Assembly (NCBI GenBank): GCA_015501055.1
Contig: JADNYV010000044.1
Location: forward strand, 124,001-188,000
Source: Mucidula mucida
Taxonomy: Eukaryota; Basidiomycota; Agaricomycetes; Agaricales; Physalacriaceae
Length of the DNA stretch: 64,000 nt
Reading direction: 5' to 3'
Of this stretch, positions 10,865 through 21,040 are shown in pieces. The stretch's first letter is position 1, and every line of letters starts with the position of its first letter. The notes under the pieces were generated by a model. The model did no database searches and had not been told where the DNA came from. It worked only from the letters and a program-made list of their open reading frames with translations. A program made the translations under genes and the position numbers.

Positions 10865-11884
10865 ATGCCCCGCGGCCGTTCTCCCAGTCCTCGCGGGCGC
10901 CGCCACGATACCGATGAGCGCACACGGCGTCACTCTCGTTCTCGAAGTCCTGTTCCTAAACGACGGAGATATTCCCGGTCTTTATCGCCTCCGCCTCGCC
11001 GGAGCTCTCCTGAACGACGATCTAGGTCAAGAGACAGAAATAGGTCGCGCAGAGAGCGGTCTCGCTCTGTGTCCCAATCTCTTGCGTCCTCGGCAGATAG
11101 GGATAAGAAGAAGAAGAAGAGACGAAGAGATAGCAAGGAGCGCAGGGAGCGCAAGGAGCGGAAGAAGGAGAAGAAGGAGCGCAAGGAGAGAGTATGTCTG
11201 CTCTTCATCTTCGCCGTTTCCTCTTCCCTTATCGCTTCCTCATCCAGAAGAAGAAATCTGCCGCATCACACTGGGGCAAATATGGGATCATCGCAGAAGC
11301 CGAGTGCGTATCTTCCTTTTCCTTCTTTAGCGTCGCTAACCGTGTCAAGCATATTCTCAAAGGGCTCAGAATTCCACACTTGGCTCGTGGAAGAACAGAA
11401 GGTTAATCCAGAAACGATAACGAAAGACCAAAGCAAGAAACACTTTGCGCGCTTCGTTGAGGATTTCAACACTGGTATGTTCCCCAAAAGTCGTCTCGTT
11501 TTGGAATCGCATTTAACTGTCCCTTATTAAGCTACCCTTCCCCACGAGAAATATTACGATATGGAGACGTACGAGCGTCGTATGGCCGCCATGCGTTCGG
11601 GCGAATTCATTCCGCCCTCTGACGATACCTACGACCCGCGCGCGGATTTGAAAGCGATCAACAGTGCTCATAAGAAGCGCCCTGCTGAGCGCGATACGTA
11701 CATGTCCAAGGAGCAGCTCTCCGAGTTGAGACGCGTACAGAATGAGCGTGTAGAGGTAAGCCTAATTTGAGTCTTACTCGTTGCATCGTTGACGTTCGCA
11801 CAGGCTGGAAAGATGAAACTTCTGGGTATGGATATTAAGCAGAATATGGGCGTCCGTATGGATGGCAGTATGTTTGACGAGTAG
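10865..11884 (+). CDS. RS-rich nuclear protein, probably splicing-related
   Basis: Five exons: 10865-11191, 11248-11303, 11350-11474, 11532-11755, 11804-11884. The N-terminal 110 residues are an Arg/Ser and Lys/Arg/Glu-rich tract (MPRGRSPSPRGRR, SRSRDRNRSRRERSRS, KKEKKERKER). A conserved-looking globular part follows: KSAASHWGKYGIIAEADIF, then FHTWLVEEQKV, FARFVEDFNTATLPHEKYYD and a helical MSKEQLSELRRVQNERVEAG. The end is KMKLLGMDIKQNMGVRMDG. RS tracts are typical of pre-mRNA splicing factors and nuclear-speckle proteins, but I do not recognise an exact orthologue. All splice sites are GT-AG and the frame closes cleanly. Confidence 0.8.
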
Positions 11885-12117
11885 TATTATCCTATCGATG
11901 TAAGATAGTGTATTCTGTGTATCCACGATTCACTGTTCCCAGATGCCAAAGGTAGCGATTCCTAATCTCCCTGTAATACTTTATATTCTCCGATTCAAGA
12001 CCATAACTCCACCGACAATTTATATAATGCGTATAACATTTACATGGACGGACAACAGACATCTATTCTAAAATACGTAGGACTCTATGCAACAAAGCGA
12101 TATAAAAGCAATAACCA

Positions 12118-14939
12118 TCAAATACGCAACTCGCTCTTTATCAATGTCAGCCCAACAACTTTAGCCACATGCGTGACACACGCGCCCATATCGCGCGCGC
12201 TGGAGAGCTTTGGAGTGGCGCTACCAGAATCCGAATCATCATCGAGGTCCCCAGTATCATACCCCGAGCTCGACTCGAAAGCGGAATCAAACTCGTCGTT
12301 CACAGGGGAGGAGGGAGAGTTACTGATTGAGGACGGCAAAGTCGATACGGCGGGATATAAATCGAAATGAGGATATATGACGGAGGACCATGAATCCACG
12401 GGCGAGCTGGGCGTGGAAAGGATGTCGGAGGACGGAGATCCAACCAAAGTTGTCCCAGCATACGCCTCAAGTTCAAGAGTTCCAGCTTCAGTCTCAGTAG
12501 GGGTGGGATCGACGAGAGGGGAGCCGACAACAAGAGCGGTAGCCGCTGGGAATGCGACGTTCAATTTCGCAAGCGCTGCACCAGTGCCTTGGTTGAGAAC
12601 AGTCTCTTCGTGCGAAATGATTGGTGAAAGTAGGTCCTCCGCTAACCGAGGATACGGCACAATGTGAGGATACACCGGTGGGTCTGAGGCTGAATCAGTC
12701 TGGCTTTCTCGAGGGGAAGGGGGGCAACTCACAGATAACGAGCACCGGATAACTGCAACGACTGACGTGAAAGCCTAACGCCATAGTTTCCAGAATGGCT
12801 GCCTTTTCTCGAGCAGCGACCAACTTGAGAGTAGCCGCGGCGGCCAACGCTGCTTTGCTGTCTATGATATCCCGAGGATAAGCGTTATATGGGTCGACAT
12901 GAGGGTACGCAGATGGATCTGTTTGTCTATCAAGAAGTGAAATACATCAGAAAGAATGGACTGACAAACAACGAGCATCGGATAGACGCAGCGACTAACG
13001 AGAAAGTCGGAATACATTGTGCGGACAGTCGCCGCCATTTCTGCAGCAGCAGCAGCTTTGGCAGCAGCCTGGGAAGCTAATTTCTCTAGTTGTGCTATGA
13101 TGTCTTGAGGGAAGACATGATACGGGTCGACATGAGGATATGCAGATGGATCTGAGTCTCTGTTAGTAAAAGAATTTGACAAATTGAACCGACGACTTAC
13201 AGACAACGAGAACCGGATAAGTGCAACGACTGACGAGGAAGTCAGCATACATCGCCTCGTTAGTAGCCGCCTTTTCTGCGGCTGCCAGCGCAGCAGCAGT
13301 AGCTTGAGCCGCCAACCTGACTCTGCGTTTTAGGACGTCTTGCGGAATTGTATCGTATATCTCGATGTGAGGATACACAGATGGATCTAGTATTTCGTCA
13401 ACCAGAAGAAGAGCCGAAACGTGATTGGAACTCACAAACAGCCAAAACCGGATAGAGACATCGACTGATGAGAAAATCCGAATACATGGTCTTGACAGTT
13501 GCAGCCTTTTCGGCAGCTGTGATGGCCGCTGCTGCTGCCTGAGCTGCCAAAAGCGCGTTGCGTATCCGAACATCTTCTGGGATGATAGGGTAAAATTTGA
13601 GGGATGGGTACACAGCAGGATCTACGAAGATATTAGTATCTGCGGCGAGTGCAAGAGGTGACAGACAAACTCACATAGATCAAAGACGGGATATATGGCG
13701 GGGATATCTAGATCAACCTTCTCCACTTTTGCGACCTTCTGCGGGTATCCGCGGGATACAGACAACTGATGATAGCTCCTGGGAATGCAACAGACTTCCC
13801 ATATCTTGCGCCGACACCACTCCACGTCATACTCTCTACTTGCTGTATTATTCGTCGAACGCCCAAAGTCAATGACACGGAATCGTCTCTTCCGACTCGA
13901 TGTATGGAGGGCGGGGTCCTCTGAAAGGTCGCCATAGTCCATGACAATATTTCGGGGGTATATCGAGTTGTGTACCCATTCCGAAAGATGCATGCGTTCA
14001 AGCAGTGAGGCACATTCGAGGCTAAAAGTGTTCATGAGTATCGGCCCCAAATGTAAATGAAACGTGTGCTGACCGGTCATCGAACGACATCGTTTCTACT
14101 TCAATTTGTTGGCCACAATTCTCGACTAAAAGAATGGGACTCAGGTACTTGTACTTCTCTCCCTCCTCCCTGACAGGAAGATAATATCCGTAGAACTGAG
14201 GCACGATCGGTGCACATGGGGTGGGATCCTGCAACGGGGGAACGAGATTGTATCCGCTCCAGTGTTGGAAGAAGTACGCTGGAAAGTGTTGGTAGTTGAC
14301 TGCCTCTACCTGAAGTTGATCATCGTGCTCAATAGAGAGCTTCGCAGCTACGGTGACCTTGAACTTTGTTGGCTGGGAGATGGCGACAGGGCCCCCTTTG
14401 GCCTTCCTCGAGGCGCAGCTATCGGTGAATGGAGGTAAATGAGCGCACTGGTAGAAACAACCGTGCGCGGACCAGGCTACATCTACGGGGATGATTGTTA
14501 TAGGCCCAGAGTGGTACTTCTGGTGTTCTTCCTCGTAATCATGCATTTCAAAAATCTCGAATGGGCAAGTTTCGTCTGGGTTCTCGGACGGGAACTTGAG
14601 CAACACGGCGATTTGCTGCTCGAGGCTGAGACTCCCGTTCACTGCCACATCGGGGTTGGTGCGCCGAAGCATCTTCAGAAGCATCTCGAGTGCGCAATCG
14701 TCGCACACGGACGGCTGCACGAACCATGAGCGCGGAACTTCCCATTCTGCATTATAGACAAAAGAGTGGTGCCCTGTGCCAAGCTTGGAGGCGGCAGAAA
14801 GGTGTAAGCTAGCTTCGGGTGTATGTGTAGGGTCTGTAGGTCGAGGAGGGTATTCGACAAATACAGCAGGAAGATCAGCGGGGGAGTCACAATCAGGAAC
14901 TAGCAGCAGCCCATGTCGACGCTTAGTTGACTCAGACAT
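12118..14939 (-). CDS. Kinase-like (pseudokinase) protein with tandem repeated C-terminus
   Basis: Seven exons: 14939-14074, 14021-13675, 13621-13436, 13386-13201, 13151-12966, 12918-12733, 12683-12118. They join to an exact 841-codon frame. The N-terminal 400 residues resemble fungal kinase-like proteins: an N-lobe-like region (LGTGHHSFVYNAEW, a possible glycine loop), later WVHNSIYPRNIVMDYG at the catalytic-loop position and VIDFGRS as the DFG motif. The catalytic Asp expected in H(G/N)D(I/L)-PRN is Ser here, so it is probably inactive. The C-terminus is built of four 62-residue repeats, each one exon, with a diverged fifth unit beginning YPPVYPHIVPY, then an acidic Ser-rich tail. Each repeat begins YP(S/A)xYP, contains an Ala-rich helix (LAAQAAAAAITAAEKAAT) and ends DFLVSRCxYPVLVV. 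Function unknown. Confidence 0.8.
12733..13621 (-). repeat. Tandem array of four 186-nt phase-1 exons
   Basis: Exons 13621-13436, 13386-13201, 13151-12966 and 12918-12733 are each exactly 186 nt. They are separated by introns of 47-49 nt, giving a genomic period of 233-235 bp. Every junction splits a Tyr codon T|AT, so all exons are symmetric phase 1-1 and can be gained or lost without changing frame. Exon sequences are clearly related, introns much less so. Confidence 0.9.
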
Positions 14940-15164
14940 TTTCGCTCGTTCCTTTTGTAGAACCTTGCGATTAGGAGAGGTTAGATGAAGGCGGTATGTG
15001 CGGGGCTTCGTCTGCTTCGAAGTCGACGAAGAACCTGTCGCCGCGAGAGTAGTGTCGGGATCGTGAACATGAAGTATCTCCGGGAGAAGGTGAAGAGGAA
15101 CGGGATGATGGAATTTGTGTACTGGTGCCTAAAGATATCTCAGATTGAAAGAAGAGAAAACTAA

Positions 15165-15635
15165 CTATTCAATCACCTTGCCAGCTATAGACCGTCGCAT
15201 GACATCCGAATCGTAGTCCCTGATGATGTTCTCCATAGGAAACGGAAGAGTCTCGACGGGATCCTCCTCCCTACGTGCCTCAGCAATCTGAAGCGCTGCA
15301 AGTCGCTTCTCGCCTTTAGTCTTCTGGGAGAACTGGAGGAGTTTGCTGCTCGTCGAGATCGTCCAAAACTCTGGGTTCTTGGGAATGACTTGGGTGTAGA
15401 AAAAGTCGGCGAGACTCGCGCCCCATATCGTCAAACCACCATCAGCGCTTTTGCCAGAGGTAGTCGATAGCATTGCGCCGTTAGGGTCTCGTGGCCAGTT
15501 ACGATAGACAACGCGATTTCGTTTCTTGTCCGTTTTGAACAGGTTGTTAGAGTAAATGAACCAGGGTTCTCGTCCATCATTGTTGTCGAGTGAATGGATG
15601 GGTAGAAGCCTGACATTAGCTTGCTGAGGAGCCAT
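15165..15635 (-). CDS. Small uncharacterised protein
   Basis: A single open frame of 156 codons starting MAPQQANVRLLPIHS, with PWFIYSNNLFKTDKKRNRVV, YRNWPRDPNGAM, LTIWGASLADFFYTQVIP and a Lys/Arg/Glu-rich end (KTKGEKRLAALQIAEARREE). No signal peptide or membrane segment. The composition is protein-like and uninterrupted, and there is an intergenic gap on both sides, so it is probably real. I do not recognise the family. Introns near the 3' end cannot be excluded. Confidence 0.55.
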   Translation of the reverse strand: MAPQQANVRLLPIHSLDNNDGREPWFIYSNNLFKTDKKRNRVVYRNWPRDPNGAMLSTTSGKSADGGLTIWGASLADFFYTQVIPKNPEFWTISTSSKLLQFSQKTKGEKRLAALQIAEARREEDPVETLPFPMENIIRDYDSDVMRRSIAGKVIE

Positions 15636-15754
15636 GTCAGTCTCTGTTCAAAGGAAGAGTGAGTGGAGTCAACCGAGGAAGGGCGTGAATCTGAACTTAC
15701 GATGACAGTGGCGGGGGAAAGTGAGGGTTCAGGAAAAGTCAAACAACAAGACAC

Positions 15755-16895
15755 CTCATGTTGGCCTTGTTTTTAAGTGCATGATCGAACAATGAACACA
15801 ACTGATCAGCCCGTTTGACAACAGGCGGGGTTATTGTCCACAGGCGCGCGGTCTTTTTCTTTGTTTTCCAAACGCGTCTTCCGGTGGCTTATGCTACACC
15901 GCCTTTAGCTACCGTATGCGTACAGGTAATGGTTCATCAACTCACTCGTGTGTGTGTGTGGACCAAATGTGGACGCGGAAATTTTACATTCGCCATCGAT
16001 TGCTTTAGACGCCCGAACATTGGTTTGAAGGCTTATCGTTCGGATCCGTAGATGGCGTGCGGGTCATTATTTGGCGTGTGTGTAAGGATGGGGTCCTGAG
16101 GACCATTGAAACGTGGCGACGATGCAGTTGAGAATAAAGAGCATTTCCTTTTCAGTAAAGGACCATTGTCACGGCGCGCCCGGCACGCCGTTCCGACGTC
16201 TGGGAGGACTTGCCCGATCGGGAACTTCCCTCAACCTTTGTCGAAGTGCTCTGAAAGCATCACAGCTTTTGAATTTCTGTCACGATGTCCACCAATTGGT
16301 CTGCTGCAATACTCCGCATGTCTCCCTACTTGTCCCTATCTGTCTTTTCACATTATGGCGCAATGTCCGTCTATGCTAAAATCGTCGTTGGTGGGAGGTA
16401 CCAACATTGACTGGCGCGTTCCAGCCGTATTATTTTACCGCGGCGCGTGGTATGTCCATTTCGCTAGACACCGAGCGTTGGCCTCAGGAGGAAACAAATG
16501 CACCCATGAAGCTACACAGACGGCAAAATTCGGCTCGCGGCGCTTGCTGAATTCATATCTACCCGGCTACGAAGGTCAGACCGTAATAGACACTGCGTCC
16601 AGCTACGCACAGAACCGCAACTGCGTGCTCTTCATCCTCACGAGCGTCCTCCAAGGGCGCCGCACGTCCCTCATCTCCACCGGCTCACGTAACTCAAATA
16701 GGATAGCAAAGCACCAGCCTGTTCATCGACCGCCGGAGATGCTGACCTGATGCTGACGGACCGTCAAAACCATCGACAAATTCGCTTTTCCTGGATGAGA
16801 TAATACTTGCCGATTGCGTATGTCTTACTGATCGGGCCGTGGTGTGACGTTGACACCGACTTTAAATCAAACAGACACTGTGAACTCTCAGCGAC
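15755..16895. other. Intergenic region, no supported gene
   Basis: Holds a short GT microsatellite near 15950 and a 214-codon open stretch at 16106-16750 whose product is compositionally random, without family signature or intron structure. I do not call a gene here. It contains the promoter of the dehydrogenase starting at 16896. Confidence 0.4.
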
Positions 16896-18341
16896 ATGCC
16901 CTTGACAATAACCCACCCTCTTTCTTCGCTGTTCTCAATGATATCGCGAATCTACAAGGTCACAGAGTTCGCATGAGCGTTCAATGAAAGCAGCTGACAT
17001 ACCGCCAAAGATGATGTTCCCACCCGTCGCGCGGGTTCATGCCAGTGGGACGACTCTTAGGTTTGGGATACTCGGAGCGGCGGCCATTGCGCCAGAGGCT
17101 CTGATTCTCCCGGCGAAGAGTCATCCTGAGGTCGTGGTTTACGCTGTTGCTGCCCGGGATCGTGCGCGCGCTGATGTATTCGCCAAGAAGCATGGAATCC
17201 CGCATGTACATACGGACTATCAAGGTTAGCACATCTGTAGAAGGAACATGGATTGATGTACTGACAAACGGGGCGTAGCACTTCTTGATGATCCTAACAT
17301 TGATGTCGTCTACAATCCGGTTCGTCTTGATTTGTTGATGTGCGAACGACGCTCTGACTGTCTCCAGCTTCCGAATGGACTGCATTATGAGTGGACGATG
17401 AAAGCTTTGATAGCAGGAAAACACGTCTTGTTAGAGAAGCCGTCTGCGAATACGGCCGACGAAGCGCGCGCTATGTTTCAATTGGCAGAGAAAAAAGGTC
17501 TTGTCTTGCTCGAGGCTTTCCATTATCGGTACGTGCACAGATAGATACCTCATTGTTCTCGAGGCCATGATGACTACAGCTTCCACCCTGCCATCCAGCG
17601 CCTCAAAGCTATTCTCGTTAGCAATGAACTTGGCAAGGTGAAGAGTATCACGACGCGTTTTTACCTTCCCTTGTTCTTGCCAGAGGACAACATCAGATTC
17701 AATTTGGCGCTAGGAGGAGGTGCCCTCATGGACATGGGCTGCTACAATTTGAACAGCATGCGTTTCCTTGCATCCCCACTCGAAAATACAGCAGTGACGC
17801 CTACAGAGGTGATTGCCGCCTCTGCGATCGCGCTTGTCAAACCTCAAGTGGACAGAGGCATGACAGCGACTCTTGCGTTCCCTAATGACATCGTGGGGAC
17901 TCTCACCGCGGACTTGAACCCTCCGCTCCTGAACGGGATTTCCATGACGGCGAGCGTCGTATGCGAGGGTGGCGAAGCGGAGCTATTCAATTTCGTGATG
18001 CCTACTTTCTACCACACGATCACAGTCAAGAAGGATGGGAAGGTGCGCAAAGAGAAGGTTTATGCGCCTGTACAGAAGGATGGAGTGAAGGCTAAGGGCG
18101 AAGAGTGGTGGACGACGTACAGGTATCAGCTCGAGGCATTTGTGGATAGGGTGCAAGGACGCGATGCGGGTAAGCAAGTTGCATGGGTGACCAAGGAGGA
18201 TTCTATCGCGAACATTGAATGGATCGAGAAGATATATGAAAAGGTGAGCGATATACATTGATTGATTTCCAAGTGCTGACTCGGTTTTAGGCGGGGCTTG
18301 TGTCGCGACCGAAATCAACATATGTACCTCCGGTAATGTAG
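16896..18341 (+). CDS. Gfo/Idh/MocA-family dehydrogenase (D-xylose / dihydrodiol dehydrogenase type)
   Basis: Six exons: 16896-16958, 17011-17224, 17279-17319, 17368-17528, 17580-18243, 18291-18341, joining to 398 codons. A short N-terminal extension (SMISRIYKMMFPP) precedes the Rossmann segment LRFGILGAAAIAPEALI at about residue 33. The family's EKPSANTADEA (active-site EKP Lys) and EAFHYRFHPA follow, then GGGALMDMGCYNLNS with the conserved catalytic-region GCY. These are the marks of the NADP-dependent trans-1,2-dihydrobenzenediol / D-xylose 1-dehydrogenase group, which oxidises sugars or diols in the cytosol. I place the start at 16896 rather than 17011 because related fungal proteins carry a similar helical leader ending in IY. 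The first donor (GTCACA) is weak, so this exon is the least certain. Confidence 0.88.
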
Positions 18342-18592
18342 ATGGTATCTGTGTAGTAAAGTGCTATTACCTCACCCAACTGGTGTGATTGAATCAGGTA
18401 ATGGCAAAGATCAAGTTGATTCGAAGCAAGCGGAAGCGGGATAGTGATCGGAAACGAGACGTTGTGCTCAAAAAGGAAACTATATAGCCATGTTTCCCTC
18501 TCCCCACATACGTGAAATGGCAGCCTTGTTCTGCTTTCAGTCATGCTCCTCCTGAATATTCATATAAATACGATTCAAAGAACCAGTTTATC

Positions 18593-19940
18593 ATGCCTCT
18601 CTCCTCACTTATCGCGACTATACCAGTGGACCAGGACGAGTCTTTAATCTCGGTCGGCCTGTTCCAAGTGACGCGCCATTTCGTCGTAATCGGCGTCGAG
18701 GCTTCGGAACACTTGTCTACCGAAGAACTCTTGCTTCGGCATGGCGCCAGCGATATCAAAGTCTGGGAACTGCAGGCGCCGGAGAAGGAATGGAGAGCCT
18801 TGAATTTTCCCCTCCAGGAGAAGGAGGAAATATCAACATTCAAGTTGAACGAAAGGTCCCGAATTTTGGCTGTAATGACGTGGTATGTACGCTCCTTTTC
18901 AATCGCCGCACTCGATATCTCATGTGTGGGACAGGTTTGACGAGCCAGAACAGGCGGATATCAGAATGCAGCTACATATGGTCAACTTCGACACGCTCCA
19001 CCCAATCCAGACCCCCGTGAATTTGGTCGTCCCCTGGAAGGTTGAGGAGTGCCGTGAGGAATCTCCCAAGGCGTTCGTTGACATATACGGCGACCTCGTC
19101 GGCATCTGCGTGCACGAATGCTCTTCGCGTTCCCATCTGCGCGTATATAACTGGAAGTCTGGGTCTCAGCTATTGGTAAGTATCTTTGATAGTCCCCACT
19201 GTGTTCTCCCTAACAAACGACGCGTAGAATCGCACTTGCAATCGCGCTGATGAAGGCTCCTCTTTCGCTTTCGTAAGCAATACCACCATCGCGGTGGCCA
19301 ACAGAAACCTTGGCGTCGTTGACCTAATCCCTCTCTCTAAAACCCCTTCTGCGCATACACATCGTTTACACGTGTCAGCATCCATCCTCCCCAAATCTCC
19401 TTCCAACCTGCCGTTGTCAAGCGCATCGTTTGGTAGCTCCGACCTTGTTGTGTTCAAATTCGGCGCACCACATTTTGGTCAGCAAGTGCATCTGGTGGCT
19501 TCCCGCAACGCAATGCTCCAGTTTTCTGCTGAGGTCGAACCTCCCTTCCCTTCCCTATCGATCCACCAGCTTGTGGATGATCGCGTGGACATTCCTTGGT
19601 CTCAGTGGGGCAGCATCGTCAAAGTATTTTCAAATAACACCATTCAGTCTGACCCGTTCATGGTGGACGCGAATTGGTTTGTGACGAGAGAAGCTGTGGA
19701 AGGTGGGAACCGTTTCACGGTGCTGGACATGACTGCAGACGCCAAGGTTGTTCTTGACGCGACTTTGTATTATCAAGATGTGATTGTACAAAGCGACCTC
19801 AAGAGGATTATGGGATTGAAGGTAACATTTTTTGCGTTCTTGCTCTCTTTTTCGAATACTGACGACCATTCATGTAGAGCTACGAATACGGCGATGGAAA
19901 TAGATGTTTCGAAAGCATAGATGTGTATGCACTCGAATGA
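18593..19940 (+). CDS. Uncharacterised beta-rich protein (F-box-associated type)
   Basis: Four exons: 18593-18882, 18935-19175, 19228-19821, 19878-19940, giving 395 residues. The sequence alternates short beta-like segments (HFVVIGVEASEHL, DIKVWELQAPEKEW, RSHLRVYNWKSGSQLL, SFAFVSNTTIAVANRNLGV). This resembles the propeller-like region that follows the F-box in many basidiomycete F-box proteins, but no F-box is present. It may be a truncated paralogue or a gene whose N-terminal exon was lost. It has no signal peptide. Upstream at 18560 is an AT-rich CATATAAATAC that could act as a TATA element. Confidence 0.65.
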
Positions 19941-20077
19941 CAGATGCCACCTTCACTCCCTCATCGCGTTAGGTTCTGACAATCATAACGGCAATGAGCG
20001 TAATGTTCCTCAGAAGGGTATCACAGAGATAATCACGCACCTTCACCAGCCGGGGGAATGGAATCTTTGACTAAGGT

Positions 20078-20310
20078 CGATAAAGTATACTGGAAAGTGG
20101 TGGAGTCGGTTGTGAAGACCAATGAAACGAGCGTACATACTTGGGAATCTTGAGAGGGGATGGCATGCAGTAAGGCTCCTTCACATCCTGTGCGTGTGAA
20201 GCGTCTTCCTTTTATTTCTTCTCGCGTTTGCGGCTGACGTGTTCAGTCGCCTTGTGGATTTGTACGATCATGCTGGCTTCTTGGAGCAGAAGTGCGCGCG
20301 CGAGGGGTTG
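20078..20310. repeat. Dispersed direct repeat, copy A
   Basis: Matches 21842-22035 in the same orientation over about 190 bp with several indels. Shared blocks include GAGAATCTTGAG-like, GTCTTCCTTT, TTCTTCTCGCGTTT and GGCTTCTTG(G/A)AGCAGAAG. Copy A carries extra inserts of about 15 and 25 nt. No protein reading is conserved between the copies. Confidence 0.7.
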
Positions 20311-20389
20311 ATTGCTTCCAAGAACATATCTTCTAGTCGATGGTGGTATATTGTCTGCGCTTTCTTAGTACCATGATGCCCAGCTAACG

Positions 20390-21040
20390 ATCTTCCATAA
20401 CATGTCCTGATCACGCACCGACCCACAGTGAAGAGCTAGACCAAGATGCGCCTATTGTCGTGGTAGTCACCGCCATGACTGGTGGTATAAACGTTCTCGT
20501 CGTGTTATTTTACCAACAGCTGAGCATGCACTAGGCACGTATGAACCGTACGTCCGAGCGATATCAGCGCCCTCCAGCAAAGTCGGTGGTCTGAGATATC
20601 GGACATTGGTTGTTAACGACGAGTCTAGTTAGAGACGGCTCCATGACATCCTCGCCGCCTTCAGCCAGGCCAACGATCAAGCCCCGTAGACTGGTTCGTG
20701 CGAGACATGGCACACGCTTCTCAGTCTTGTCCGCGATCCTCTTCTGACTATAAACGTCCGCAACGATCCCATTACTCGGATGATACCCGTAGCCATGGAC
20801 TCACCCCACGTCGTGGTGGTCATTACCCCGCATGGTGGCCATCTGGGGTGGTTCGAGGGCTTGACTGATAGATGGACGCGTCGGACGCCGCCAGTGCTTG
20901 AGTGGATGAGGATGGCAGTGGAGGACTTGGTTGTTGATGAGGATAAAGGACGCCCCGTGTATCAGGATGCAGATGGACTCTTGGAGGAGAAGGGTGGGGA
21001 GGAGATTGGGTGCATACATACTCTATTCCTGGGGGGCTAG
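20390..21040 (+). pseudogene. YheT/EMB8-type alpha/beta-hydrolase remnant
   Basis: Disconnected pieces in several frames match successive parts of the YheT-like hydrolase family. EELDQDAPIVVVVTAMTGG (about 20430) stands where the family has a HGLTGG oxyanion motif. SAPSSKVGGLRYRTLVVN (about 20560) matches the nucleophile-approach strand. NVRNDPITRMIPVAM and VITPHGGHLGWFEGL (20760-20860) match the C-terminal part with the catalytic His. The segment between, including the GxSxG nucleophile, is missing or unreadable, and there are stops between pieces. It is flanked by the direct repeats at 20078 and 21842. Confidence 0.65.

Noticed and set aside
10914..11330. Second-frame protein overlapping the RS-rich gene
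   Set aside because: Antisense and shifted frames stay open because of the biased codons of RS repeats. The spliced plus-strand frame explains the region.
15940..15965. GT microsatellite
   Set aside because: A short simple repeat with no sign of function.
16106..16750. 214-codon open stretch on the plus strand
   Set aside because: Composition looks random, no domain or intron structure, and it lies in the upstream region of the dehydrogenase gene.
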